Shown in pieces: positions 19,484 to 28,430 of a stretch of 64,000 nucleotides of DNA (its first letter is position 1; every line of letters begins with the position of its first letter). The translations under genes were made by a program, and so were the position numbers. The stretch spans positions 620,001-684,000 of the forward strand of contig CAWBCR010000017.1 in assembly GCA_963787375.1 (NCBI GenBank). Direction: 5' to 3'. A model generated the notes under the pieces. It saw only the letters and a program-made list of their open reading frames with translations. It did no database searches and was not told the origin of the DNA. This DNA is from CAWBCR01 sp963787375 (GTDB lineage: Bacteria; Chloroflexota; Anaerolineae; Aggregatilineales; UBA3940).

Positions 19484-19498
19484 ACCGGGCTCCCTGCC

Positions 19499-20776
19499 CT
19501 ACGGCCCTGCGACCGCCACCGCGTAGGCGTCGGGGTCGAGGTAGTGCCGCATCGCCGCCTGAATATCCTCGACGGTGATCGCGTCGATGACACTGGCATA
19601 ATTCTGCACATAGTCCAGGCCCAGATCGTACATCACCATCGACATAATGCTGCCGGCCACGCCCTCGTTGGTCTCCAGCCCCAGCACAAGCTGGCCCTTG
19701 AAAAAGGTCTTGTTGTCGGCCAGCTCGTCCGCCGTCACCGGCTCGTCGACGATGCGCCTGATCTCCTGGCTGATGCTGGCGATGGCCTGCTCGACCTTGT
19801 CGGGCGCAACCCCCGCCGACACGCGCCACGGCCCCGGCCCCAGCCCGCCGGTCAGGTTGCTGTAGGAGTAATACGCCAGCCCCTGCTGCTCTCGGACGCT
19901 GTCGCCCAGGCGGCCCATCAGTCCGAACACGCCCAGGATGCTGTTGCCGATGCGCGCCGCCTGGAAATCGGGCGCGCTGCGCGCCGGGCCGGGCCAGCCC
20001 ATCACAATGTCGGACTGCGTCTTACCGGCGATGGTCACCCGCTCATCGCGGATCGCCGCGAGGCGCGGCGCATCAGGCGCTGCCGGGGAGGGCGGCTGGT
20101 CGGTGTTATGCCACATCCCGAACGCCTCCCGAACCATCCTGACCGCCTCGTCTGCTTTCACCGCGCCGACCACCACGATCACCGCGCCGCGCGGCCCCAG
20201 GTTGCGCTGAAACGCGGTGATGTCGTCGCGGCTGATGGCCGACACCGTCTCCGGGTAGCCGTTAGTGCTCTTGGAATAAGGGTGCTCCGGCGGGTAAGCG
20301 ATCTCCTGAAACTTCAGCCCGGCCATGCTGCGCGTGTCGTGCGCGCGGATTTGCAGGCTGGTCATGATCTGGCCGCGCAACTTCTCGACGTGCTCGTCGG
20401 GGAAAGACGGCTCGCGGATAATCTCCGACGTCAGCGCCAGCATGCGCGGCAGATCCTCGGCCAGGCTCTTGCTGCCGAAGCGGTAGGTGTGCCCGCCGCT
20501 GCCAAAGTCGACGCTGGCCCCGTTGCCCTCGATCTCTTCGTAGATGTCGCCGAAGGTGCGGTGCTGCGTGCCGCGCATCAGCATCGCCGCGTGGAAGTTC
20601 GCCAGCCCGGCCTTCTCGGCGGGCTCCTGCAGCGCGCCGCCGGGCGTCATCCCGTTGACCACCACTGCCGGACTGCTCCAATTCTCGCGCGCCAGCACGG
20701 TGATACCGTTATCCATCTCGACGCGCAGGATGTCATCCGGCCCCGGCAGTGCGTGGGTGTGATTGCCACTCGCCAT
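19499..20776 (-). CDS. M16-family peptidase homologue lacking zinc ligands
   Basis: 425 aa, two M16 halves. The position of the HxxEH zinc motif reads GLANFHAAMLMRGTQ, so both metal-binding histidines and the catalytic Glu are missing. The C-terminal half keeps the R/Y substrate signature (REQQGLAYYSYSN). This matches the non-catalytic subunit of heterodimeric M16B proteases. The start ATG at 20776 lies one base after the stop of the active subunit (TGACATG), so the two are coupled. It is likely cytoplasmic, as no signal peptide is seen. Confidence 0.9.
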   Translation of the reverse strand: MASGNHTHALPGPDDILRVEMDNGITVLARENWSSPAVVVNGMTPGGALQEPAEKAGLANFHAAMLMRGTQHRTFGDIYEEIEGNGASVDFGSGGHTYRFGSKSLAEDLPRMLALTSEIIREPSFPDEHVEKLRGQIMTSLQIRAHDTRSMAGLKFQEIAYPPEHPYSKSTNGYPETVSAISRDDITAFQRNLGPRGAVIVVVGAVKADEAVRMVREAFGMWHNTDQPPSPAAPDAPRLAAIRDERVTIAGKTQSDIVMGWPGPARSAPDFQAARIGNSILGVFGLMGRLGDSVREQQGLAYYSYSNLTGGLGPGPWRVSAGVAPDKVEQAIASISQEIRRIVDEPVTADELADNKTFFKGQLVLGLETNEGVAGSIMSMVMYDLGLDYVQNYASVIDAITVEDIQAAMRHYLDPDAYAVAVAGP

Positions 20777-20777
20777 G

Positions 20778-22097
20778 TCAGTTCTCCCCCTCGCCGCCGT
20801 CGCCGGTCGGAACATACCAGCCCACCACGCGCCGCGCCGGCCTGAAGGTCTCCGCCGCCACGCGCTTCACGTCGTCGAGCGTCACGGCCATCAGCCGGTC
20901 GAGATAGCCGTCAAACCACGCGCTGTCGCGGGCCAGCGTCTGCGCGAAGCCCAGCCAGAAGCCCTGGCTCGACACGCTCTCGCTGTCGTAGGCGAACAGC
21001 GCCTTGGCCTGTTTGCGCGCCTTGGCGAACTCGTCCGCACCGATGTCGCCCGCCGCCAGCCGCTCAAACTGGGTGTTCAGCGCCTGCTCGACTTCCTGCG
21101 GGGTGTGCCCGTCGCGCACGGTGGCCGTCACGCTGTACAGGTAGGGGTCGATGGTCGCCACCATCCCCCCGCCGATGCCCGCCGCCAGCGCTGTCTCGAC
21201 CAGCGCCTTGTACAGTCGCGAGGTCTTGTTCGACGTATCGGCGGTGCCCATGAAGTTCGGACTGCTGGCCCCGGCCAGGATGCTGTCGAGCACGGTCAGC
21301 GCGAAATAGTCGGGGTGCGTCACCTCGACGGCGCGGTACGACACGCTCACGTAGGCGGTGTTGCCCTCGCGGTTGACCGTCACCCGGCGCTCGCCAAACT
21401 GCTCCGGCTCTGGCCGGTGGACCTCCGGGGGCAGCTCGCCCGGCTGGATGTCGCCGTACAGCCGCTTGATCTTCTCCAGCGCCTGCCCCGCGTCCACGTC
21501 GCCAACCAGCACTGCCGTCGCATTGTTGGGCACATAGTAGCGCCGGTAGTGATTGTACAGGTCGTCGCGAGACATCGTTTCGAGGTCAATTCGCTCGCCG
21601 ATGACGGTGGTGCGGTAGGGGTGCACGCGGAACGACACGCCCAGCATCTCTTCGTACAGCAGCCACGACGGCGAATTCTCCGACCCACTGCGCTCGGACA
21701 GGATCACCGTGCGCTCCGACGCAACCTCCTCCGGGTCAAAACTGGAGTTCACCATCCGGTCGGCTTCGAGATCAAGCCCCAGGTCGATCTTCGCGGCGGG
21801 CATGACCTCGTAGTAAGCCGTCCAATCGAAGAAGGTCATGGCGTTCCACTGCCCGCCCTCGCGTGAGATCGCTTTGTCGAGTTGTTCCGCCGGGTATTTG
21901 GGCGTGCCCTTGAACTGCATGTGCTCCACCCAGTGCGAGACGCCGGTGTAACCGGGGATTTCGTTGCGGCTGCCCACCCGGTACCACATCCAGAAAGTCG
22001 CTACCGGCGCGTGGTGCATCTCCTTGATCAGCACCGTCAGGCCGTTGTCCAGCTTTACGCTCAGAACGCCATCGTGGTCCAAATTCCCCCTCCACAT
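20778..22097 (-). CDS. M16-family zinc metallopeptidase, active subunit
   Basis: 439 aa if started at the ATG. The inverted zinc motif is H55-W-V-E-H59 in SHWVEHMQFKGT, with the downstream Glu ligand expected in DFDPEEVASER-type sequence (~130). The protein has the usual two-domain M16 shape and pairs with the non-catalytic subunit encoded next. A TTG at 22082 is a serious alternative start: GGAGGGG lies five bases upstream of it, whereas the ATG at 22097 has no Shine-Dalgarno. A processing-protease or peptide-degrading role is inferred from the family. Confidence 0.92.
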   Translation of the reverse strand: MWRGNLDHDGVLSVKLDNGLTVLIKEMHHAPVATFWMWYRVGSRNEIPGYTGVSHWVEHMQFKGTPKYPAEQLDKAISREGGQWNAMTFFDWTAYYEVMPAAKIDLGLDLEADRMVNSSFDPEEVASERTVILSERSGSENSPSWLLYEEMLGVSFRVHPYRTTVIGERIDLETMSRDDLYNHYRRYYVPNNATAVLVGDVDAGQALEKIKRLYGDIQPGELPPEVHRPEPEQFGERRVTVNREGNTAYVSVSYRAVEVTHPDYFALTVLDSILAGASSPNFMGTADTSNKTSRLYKALVETALAAGIGGGMVATIDPYLYSVTATVRDGHTPQEVEQALNTQFERLAAGDIGADEFAKARKQAKALFAYDSESVSSQGFWLGFAQTLARDSAWFDGYLDRLMAVTLDDVKRVAAETFRPARRVVGWYVPTGDGGEGEN

Positions 22098-22111
22098 CTG
22101 CCCTAACGGCG

Positions 22112-22148
22112 GGTAGGGGCAGAGACGCTGCAGTCATCTGCCCCTACC
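22112..22148. repeat. 12-bp inverted repeat of the TAGGGGCAG family
   Basis: GGTAGGGGCAGA (22112-22123) and TCTGCCCCTACC (22137-22148) are perfect arms around 13 bases, between ugd and the M16 pair. A similar TAGGGGCAG palindrome lies at 41511-41534. It may act as a terminator for ugd transcription units or be a dispersed repeat. Confidence 0.55.
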
Positions 22149-22188
22149 AGTTTACTTCAATTGGAAAGTTGTGCGTGGGCGCTGCCAA

Positions 22189-23514
22189 TCAGGCCATGAA
22201 TTCCTTTGTGCCATCGTAGCCCCGCCCGAACCCGCGATAGGTAAAACCCCACTCCTGCATCAGGTCGGGGTCGTAGATGTTGCGGCCATCGACAACGATT
22301 GGCTGCGCCATCATCTCTTTCACGCGGATCATATCCAACTGCTTGAACTCGTTCCAATCGGTGACGATCACCAGCGCGTCGCAGCCCTGTGCCACCTCGT
22401 AGGGGCCTTTGCAGAACTCGATACCGTGGATGATCTGCGCGGCGATGTCCATTGCCACCGGGTCGTAGCCTTTCACCTTCGCACCGGCCTCGACCAGCAT
22501 CTCGGCTATCGAGATCGACGGCGCTTCGCGCATGTCGTCGGTGTTGGGCTTGAAGGCCAGCCCCAGCAGGCCGATGGTCTTGCCGCTCAGATCGTCGCCC
22601 AGCAGCTCGCGCAGCTTGATGACCACCTGCTTGCGCTGGTAGGCGTTGATGTCCATCACGGCCTGCAAGAGCTGCGGGTGCTTGCCCTGCACGGTCGCCA
22701 TGTGCTTCAGCGCCCGCACGTCCTTGGGGAAACATGATCCGCCAAAGCCGATGCCCGCGTCGAGGAAGCGGTTGCCGATGCGCTTGTCAGCGCCCATACC
22801 GACCGCCACTTCCTTCACATCTGCGCCCAGCGCCTCGCACACGTTGGCGATCTCGTTGATGAAGCTGATCTTCGTCGCCAGGAAGGCGTTCGACGCGTAC
22901 TTGATCATCTCTGCCGTGCGCAGGTCGGTGACGACAATCGGGGCGCGCAGCGGGATGTGGATCTGCGCGACCTTCTCCGCCGCGTCCTTGTCGAGCGAGC
23001 CGAGCACCGTCCGGTCGGGGTTCATGAAGTCGACCAGCGCGGAGCCTTCGCGCAGGAACTCCGGGCACGATACCACCGCAAACGGGATCGGCCTGGGCTG
23101 CGCCTCGCGCACGATCTCGGCCACCCAGTCGCCGGTCCCCACCGGCACCGTCGACTTGTTGACGATAATCAGCTCGTGGTCCATGGTCTGCGCGATTGAC
23201 TCGGCGGCCTGCCGGACATACTGCAGGTCGGCCTCACCGTCCACCCCGGAGGGCGTCCCAACACAGATGAAGATGAACTCGGCATCTTTCACCGCTTCTT
23301 CGTACGAGGTGACAAACGCCAGCCGCCCCGCCTCGACGTTGCGCTCCACCACTTCGGCCAGCCCCGGCTCGTAGATCGGCAGAATACCCTTCTTCAGGTT
23401 CGCGATGCGCTCCTCGTTGATGTCGAGCGCGACAACCTTGTTGCCCAGGTCTGCGAAGCAGGTGCCTGTTACCAGCCCTACGTAGCCGACACCGATGACG
23501 GTGATATTCTTCAT
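22189..23514 (-). CDS. ugd: UDP-glucose 6-dehydrogenase
   Basis: 441 aa. Oxidises UDP-glucose to UDP-glucuronate with NAD. The Rossmann fold starts at the N-terminus (ITVIGVGYVGLVTG); the catalytic cysteine is in GFGGSCFPKDVRALK; NKSTVPVGTG and the C-terminal LVIVTDWNEF are family motifs. The ATG at 23514 is used because it directly precedes the NAD-binding strand; an in-frame upstream extension lacks homology sense. GAGG lies about ten bases upstream. It neighbours two glycosyltransferases on the other strand, consistent with a cell-surface polysaccharide role. Confidence 0.95.
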   Translation of the reverse strand: MKNITVIGVGYVGLVTGTCFADLGNKVVALDINEERIANLKKGILPIYEPGLAEVVERNVEAGRLAFVTSYEEAVKDAEFIFICVGTPSGVDGEADLQYVRQAAESIAQTMDHELIIVNKSTVPVGTGDWVAEIVREAQPRPIPFAVVSCPEFLREGSALVDFMNPDRTVLGSLDKDAAEKVAQIHIPLRAPIVVTDLRTAEMIKYASNAFLATKISFINEIANVCEALGADVKEVAVGMGADKRIGNRFLDAGIGFGGSCFPKDVRALKHMATVQGKHPQLLQAVMDINAYQRKQVVIKLRELLGDDLSGKTIGLLGLAFKPNTDDMREAPSISIAEMLVEAGAKVKGYDPVAMDIAAQIIHGIEFCKGPYEVAQGCDALVIVTDWNEFKQLDMIRVKEMMAQPIVVDGRNIYDPDLMQEWGFTYRGFGRGYDGTKEFMA

Positions 23515-23708
23515 TTTGATTGGACCTCGCCCTTCGCCAGAATAGTATGTCATGTATGGGCTGCCCCGGCGGGCCTGAATGATCATCGGAATAAAACGGG
23601 GACAGGTGCACGGCAGGCCCCCATCCCCCTCCCACAGGCGGTAGTTTACCGCATCTTGATCGGTTTGCCTACGCGGGTCGCGGCTGGCAGGACCCTCGCC
23701 GCGGACGG

Positions 23709-23714
23709 TATACT
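23709..23714 (+). promoter_or_regulatory. -10 box of the glycosyltransferase pair
   Basis: TATACT, 40 bases before the ATG at 23754, in the gap divergent from ugd. The -35 region (TGGCAG, 18-base spacing) is weak. Confidence 0.35.
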
Positions 23715-23753
23715 CGCGGCCAGATTGGCACTGCGCAGCACTGAAGGATCGCC

Positions 23754-24868
23754 ATGGCCCGCATCGGCATCGACGCCCGCCTCACGTATTACACGCAGGG
23801 CGGGATCGCCCAGTACACCCAGCACCTGTCGAGGCCTTCGCCGCGCTCGACACGCCGCACGCGTTTGCCATCCTGCACAGCCACAAAGACCCGCGCAGCC
23901 TGGCCGCCGCACCCAACCAGCGCCGCGTGGCGTGCTGGACGCCTGCCCACCACCGTTTCGAGCGGCTGGCGCTGGCCGTCGAGCTGGCCCCGCGCCGCCT
24001 CGACCTGCTGCACAGCCCCGACTTCATCCCGCCGCTGGACGGCGCGTACCGCTCGGTGATCACCATCCATGACCTGGCCTTCCTGCGCTACCCGCAGTTC
24101 CTGACCGCCGAGGCGCGCCGCTATTACAACGGCCAGATCGCCGCTGCCGCCGTCCGCGCCGACGCGATCATCGCCGTCTCGGAGTCGACCCGCCGCGACG
24201 TGCTCGACCTGCTGCACGTGCCGCCGGAGAAAGTCAGCACCGTGCTGGAGGCCGCCGACGCGCGCTTCGCGCCGCCCAACGCCGACGCGGTCGCCGCTGC
24301 CCGCGCCCGCTACCGTCTGCCCGCGGATTACATTCTGTTCGTCAGCACCATCGAGCCGCGCAAGAACGTCGACGGGCTGCTGCGCGCTTACGCCGCGCTG
24401 CGCGCCGATCTTCCGGATGCGCCGCCGCTGGTGCTGGCCGGCACGCGCGGGTGGCTGTACGACGAGACGCTCGCGCTGGTCGAGCCGCTGGGCCTCGGAT
24501 CGTCCGTGTTCTGGCTGGACACGTTCGACTATGCCGACCTGCCCGCGCTGTACGGTGGGGCACGCGTCTTCTGCCTGCCTTCGTTTTACGAGGGCTTTGG
24601 CCTGACGGCGCTGGAAGCGATGGCGTGCGGTGCACCGGTGGTCGTCTCCGACCGCTCATCGCTGCCGGAGGTGGTCGGCGAGGCGGGACTGTACGCCGAC
24701 CCCGACGACCCGTCCAGCATCGCCGATGCGCTACACAGCGTCCTTACCGACTCCGCGCTGGCCGCCGACCTGCGCCGCCGGGGGCTGGCGCGCGCCGCGC
24801 AGTTTAGCTGGCAGCAGGCCGCCCGCCAGACTCTCGCCGTCTACGAACGCACGCTGGAAAACTCATGA
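23754..24868 (+). pseudogene. GT4 glycosyltransferase, frameshifted near the 5' end
   Basis: The N-terminus MARIGIDARLTYYTQGGIAQYT is a typical GT4 start, but after QHL (base ~23828) the frame breaks. One base too few is present: the remainder continues in the -1 frame as VEAFAALDTPHAFAILHSHK and runs unbroken to 24868. The downstream part has the donor-site segment FVSTIEPRKN and the EX7E motif region EGFGLTALEAMACGAPVV. The complete product would be ~371 aa. Insertion of one G after CCTG would restore the frame, so a sequencing error is plausible. GAAGGA precedes the ATG. It overlaps the next glycosyltransferase gene by ATGA. Confidence 0.85.
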
Positions 24869-26106
24869 GCAAACGCATCCTGTTTCTGACGCCGCAGCTT
24901 CCTTACCCGCTGCACCAGGGCACCGCCCTGCGCAACTTCGGCCTGATCGACGGGCTGGCGCGGCGCGGGCATGCCATCACGCTGCTGTCGTTCGCCGAGC
25001 CGGGCCAGCCGCCCTATTCTCAGACGCCGCTCGCTGAGCTGTGCGAGCAGGTCGTCACAGTGCCGGTGCCCACCCGCACGAGGCTCACGCGCCTCACCGA
25101 CCTGATCGTGGGCCGCGCCGATATGGCCCGCCGGCTGTGGTCGCCGCCGTTCCTCGACGCGCTGTCCGGCCTGCTGGCGCAGCATACCTTCGACGTGATC
25201 CACTTCGAGGGCATCGAGATGGCGGCCTACCTGCCGCACGTCTGGCCGACCATCCTGGAACGCACGCCGGATACGATGCTGATCTACGACGCGCACAACT
25301 GCGAGTACGCCTTGCAGCGGCGCATCGCCCGGCAGGACTTCCGCACGCCGTCGCGGCTGCCGCAGGCGCTGTACTCGTTTGTGCAGGCAGGCCGCCTGGA
25401 GCGGCTCGAATCGGTCACCACGCTGACGGTCGACGCGGTGCTGGCCTGCTCGCTGGCCGACGCGCAAAAGCTGGCCGAGCTGCGCCAGGAGACGCCGATC
25501 AAGGTCGTGCCCAACGCGGTCGACGTGGCAGCCTACGCGCCATCTGGCGAGGTGGCCGAGGTGCCGCACCCGTCGCTGATCTTCACCGGCAAGATGGACT
25601 TCCGGCCCAACGTCGACGCGGTGCTGTGGTTCGCCCGCGAGATTCTGCCGCTCATCCGCGAGGCGATCCCCAACGCACACCTGACCGTCGTCGGGCAGAA
25701 GCCGCATCCCCGGCTCGACGCGCTGCGCGCCCAGCCGGGCGTGACACTCACCGGCAGCGTGCCGCACATCCAACCCTACATCCGCGCTGCTGACGTGTAC
25801 GTGGTGCCGCTGCGCATGGGCAGCGGCACACGCCTCAAGTTGCTGGAGGCAATGGCGCTGGAGCGGCCCATCGTCAGCACGCGGCTGGGTGCGGAGGGCT
25901 TCGATCTGGTCGACGGCGAGCACCTGATCCTGGCCGATCAGCCCGACGCGTTTGCCCGCGCCGTCGTCGACCTGCTGCGCGACGACTCGCGGCGCGCGTC
26001 GCTGGGCGCTGCCGCCGCCCGCCTGGTCCGCGAGCGCTACGACTGGTCTGCCGTCATCCCGCGCGTCGAAGATGTGTATGCGCAGGCGGGGGATCGTAAG
26101 GGGTAA
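24865..26106 (+). CDS. GT4-family glycosyltransferase
   Basis: 413 aa, GT-B fold. The N-terminal acceptor domain starts ILFLTPQLPYPLHQGTALRN. The donor domain shows FTGKMDFRPNVDAVLWF, then the sugar-nucleotide signature GSGTRLKLLEAMALERPIVS with the conserved Glu pair region. It belongs to the sub-family acting in exopolysaccharide or LPS-like glycan assembly, acting on the cytoplasmic face. The ATG at 24865 overlaps the stop of the preceding glycosyltransferase (ATGA), so the two are coupled. The sugar specificity cannot be told. Confidence 0.9.
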   Translation: MSKRILFLTPQLPYPLHQGTALRNFGLIDGLARRGHAITLLSFAEPGQPPYSQTPLAELCEQVVTVPVPTRTRLTRLTDLIVGRADMARRLWSPPFLDALSGLLAQHTFDVIHFEGIEMAAYLPHVWPTILERTPDTMLIYDAHNCEYALQRRIARQDFRTPSRLPQALYSFVQAGRLERLESVTTLTVDAVLACSLADAQKLAELRQETPIKVVPNAVDVAAYAPSGEVAEVPHPSLIFTGKMDFRPNVDAVLWFAREILPLIREAIPNAHLTVVGQKPHPRLDALRAQPGVTLTGSVPHIQPYIRAADVYVVPLRMGSGTRLKLLEAMALERPIVSTRLGAEGFDLVDGEHLILADQPDAFARAVVDLLRDDSRRASLGAAAARLVRERYDWSAVIPRVEDVYAQAGDRKG

Positions 26107-26134
26107 AGGGTGTGGGGGCAGAGCCCTCACGCGT

Positions 26135-27826
26135 TCATTTCTTCGGCTTGACTCTCATCGTCCGCTCATTCTTGTAGGTCACCATGCCGGGCCGTCCGCC
26201 CTTGATGGGCCGCACGTAGCGCCGCTCGGTCACGTCGACCTCAACCGACGTTTCACCGCGCGCCGCCGAGTAGTACGCCGCGATCTCCGCCGCGCGCAGG
26301 ATCACGTCGTCTGGAGCGTCGCGCCCGCCCTGCTTGACGATCACGTGGCTGCCGGGGATGCGCCGCGCGTGCAGCCACAGGTCGCTGCCCGACGCCTTCT
26401 CGGTGACCAGCTCGTGGTTCTGGGCCGCATTGCGCCCCACGAGGATCACGAACCCATCATCGGTCGTCAGACGGCGGATGCCCAGCTTGCTGCCCTTGGG
26501 GCCGTGTGTGTGCGGCCCGCGCCACAGGCCCGCCGCCTGAAGCTCTTCACGCACGGTGTCGATCTCCGTCCAGTTCTCCGCAAGGTCAAGGTCAGTGGCA
26601 AGCTGCTGCACGTAGGCGGCCTCGTGGCGCGTCCGCGCGAGGAGCTTGGGCACGCCGGCGGCGGCGCGCTTGGCCTTGTCGTACTTCTCAAAGTACTCCT
26701 TCGCATTGTCCGAGTAAGACAGCCTCGGATCGAGGTCGATGGTGTAGACCGGGCCGTCGGGGTCGTACTGTGCGGTGAGCGCCGTCTGCCCCGGTTGGAG
26801 CGTCGCGCCGTAGGCCAGGATCAGCTCGCCCTGCTTGCGCAGCATCTCGATCTTCTCCTCGCCTGCTAACTGCCGCTCCAGCGCGGTCAGCTTGCGGCGC
26901 ACCCGTTCCTGCGCCTCGGCGATCTGCTCGCGCACCGGCTCCTTGCCCGCGCGGTAGGCGTCCATGCCCACCGGCGCGCCGAAGTACAGCGCCATCGCCC
27001 GGCTGATGCTGTCGACCGGCTGCCAGCCTTCCAGGTGGGTCAGGCTGTAAGCGGCAAACGCGACGTACCCATCGCCCTGCGGCGAGGGCACCACGCACGG
27101 CTGCCACTGCCCCGCGCTGACCTCCCCCACCCGCTGCGCAAACGCGGCGTGGATCATGCCCGCCGCCACATCGAAGGCCGGCGCTTCCGGGTCGCCCGAC
27201 GCGAAGTACACGATCTCCCGCGCGAACAGCGGGCTGATCCCGGCGATGTTGGCGACCAGCGCCCGCCATGTCGGCTGGCTGGCGTCCTGCTTCAGGAAGC
27301 CGTCCATCATCGAGACCGTCACCTGCTCGGGGTGGGCTTTGTCCTGCGGGGGCGGTGGCACGTAGAGCTTGCCGGGCAGCAGCACCCGGTAGCGGTTCTG
27401 ATCGGACCCCACGCGCTTCAGGCACTCCATGATCTCGCCCTCGACCGTCAGGACGAGGTTGCTGCGCTTGTCCATCGTCTCAACGATCAGCCGCGTCTCG
27501 CCCATCTCGCCGGAGAAGTCGAAGTGCAGCACGCGCTCCCACGCTGGCTGCCGGATGGCCATCAGCCGCGCGCCGTCGACGTATTTCTTAAGCAGCAGCC
27601 CCAGCGGCGAGGGCTTCTCCGCACCGCGCCGCAGCCGGTCCTCGACCAGGTGGCAGCGCGCCGCCTGCGGGTCGATGCTGGCCAGCAGGTAGCGCCGCTC
27701 CCCGGCGTAGATCTCGAACCCAATCGACTGCTCGTCGACTTCGATCACGGCCTGCACCCGGCCCCCGGTGAGCTTCTCGTTAAGCTCGGCGGCAACTGCC
27801 GCCGTCGTGACGGCATCGACGTACAT
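26135..27826 (-). CDS. rqcH: RqcH/NFACT-family ribosome quality control protein
   Basis: 563 aa. In bacteria RqcH binds 50S subunits carrying stalled nascent chains and recruits tRNA-Ala to add C-terminal alanine tails. The N-terminal NFACT-N domain begins MYVDAVTTAAVAAEL and includes LLLKKYVDGARL; a central coiled coil spans ~280-400; the NFACT-R domain has SDLWLHARRIPGSHVIVK and the basic end NERTMRVKPKK. The DR motif position reads ER (AWERVLHF), a conservative change. The start ATG at 27826 is preferred over 27838 because GGGAG lies five bases upstream and family members begin MY-D. MutS2, another rescue factor, is encoded 8 kb away. Confidence 0.93.
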   Translation of the reverse strand: MYVDAVTTAAVAAELNEKLTGGRVQAVIEVDEQSIGFEIYAGERRYLLASIDPQAARCHLVEDRLRRGAEKPSPLGLLLKKYVDGARLMAIRQPAWERVLHFDFSGEMGETRLIVETMDKRSNLVLTVEGEIMECLKRVGSDQNRYRVLLPGKLYVPPPPQDKAHPEQVTVSMMDGFLKQDASQPTWRALVANIAGISPLFAREIVYFASGDPEAPAFDVAAGMIHAAFAQRVGEVSAGQWQPCVVPSPQGDGYVAFAAYSLTHLEGWQPVDSISRAMALYFGAPVGMDAYRAGKEPVREQIAEAQERVRRKLTALERQLAGEEKIEMLRKQGELILAYGATLQPGQTALTAQYDPDGPVYTIDLDPRLSYSDNAKEYFEKYDKAKRAAAGVPKLLARTRHEAAYVQQLATDLDLAENWTEIDTVREELQAAGLWRGPHTHGPKGSKLGIRRLTTDDGFVILVGRNAAQNHELVTEKASGSDLWLHARRIPGSHVIVKQGGRDAPDDVILRAAEIAAYYSAARGETSVEVDVTERRYVRPIKGGRPGMVTYKNERTMRVKPKK

Positions 27827-27883
27827 ACGCGCTCCCATCCTGCCAGATCATCCACGAGGTTTGTACCACACCCGGCGTCAGGC

Positions 27884-27889
27884 TACAAT
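27884..27889 (+). promoter_or_regulatory. -10 box seven bases before the yjjX ATG
   Basis: TACAAT followed by CCGAATC and ATG. It has the same TACAATCCG-plus-ATG arrangement as tsaE on the other strand, implying a leaderless transcript. Confidence 0.55.
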
Positions 27890-27896
27890 CCGAATC

Positions 27897-28430
27897 ATGA
27901 AAATTGTTGTCGGTTCTACCAACCCGGTGAAGGTCGCCGCCGCAAAGGCCGTGTTCGGGCAGCTTGTGCCGGACGTGCAGGTGCTGAGCGTGGCCGCCGA
28001 ATTGAGCGTGCCCAACCAGCCGTGGGGCGATGAGCAGACGCAGGCCGGCGCGATCAATCGCGCCCGCGAGTTGCTGATGGCCGGCACGGATTATGGCGTC
28101 GGCTTTGAAGGCGGCGTGATCGAGTTGCCTTATGGGCTGATGACCTGCGCGTGGTGCGCGGTGGTCGATGCGTCGGGCGCGGTCGGGCTGGGCGGCGGGG
28201 TCAACTGCCTGCTGCCGCCATCCGTCGCCGACGCGGTCCGCGCGGGCAAGGAGCTTGGCCCGGCAATGGACGCCCTGACGGGCGATAAAGACACCAAGGA
28301 AGGACCAGGCGCGGTCGGCATTTTGACAAACGGCCTGATCGACCGCCAGCAGGCGTACGAGCAGATCCTGGCGATGGCGCTGGCCCGCTTCATGACGCCC
28401 GATTACTACGCCGAGGAAAACCCCACATGA
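27897..28430 (+). CDS. yjjX: YjjX-family inosine/xanthosine triphosphatase
   Basis: 177 aa. Hydrolyses non-canonical ITP/XTP, protecting nucleic acids. The N-terminal signature IVVGSTNPVKVAAAKAVF is diagnostic for the family (DUF84); the later DYGVGFEGGVIE carries the acidic metal-binding region, and TGDKDTKEGPGAVGILTNG is also conserved. Start at the ATG 27897, with no Shine-Dalgarno and a -10 box just upstream. It overlaps the M48 protease gene by four bases (ATGA), so translation is coupled. Confidence 0.92.
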   Translation: MKIVVGSTNPVKVAAAKAVFGQLVPDVQVLSVAAELSVPNQPWGDEQTQAGAINRARELLMAGTDYGVGFEGGVIELPYGLMTCAWCAVVDASGAVGLGGGVNCLLPPSVADAVRAGKELGPAMDALTGDKDTKEGPGAVGILTNGLIDRQQAYEQILAMALARFMTPDYYAEENPT

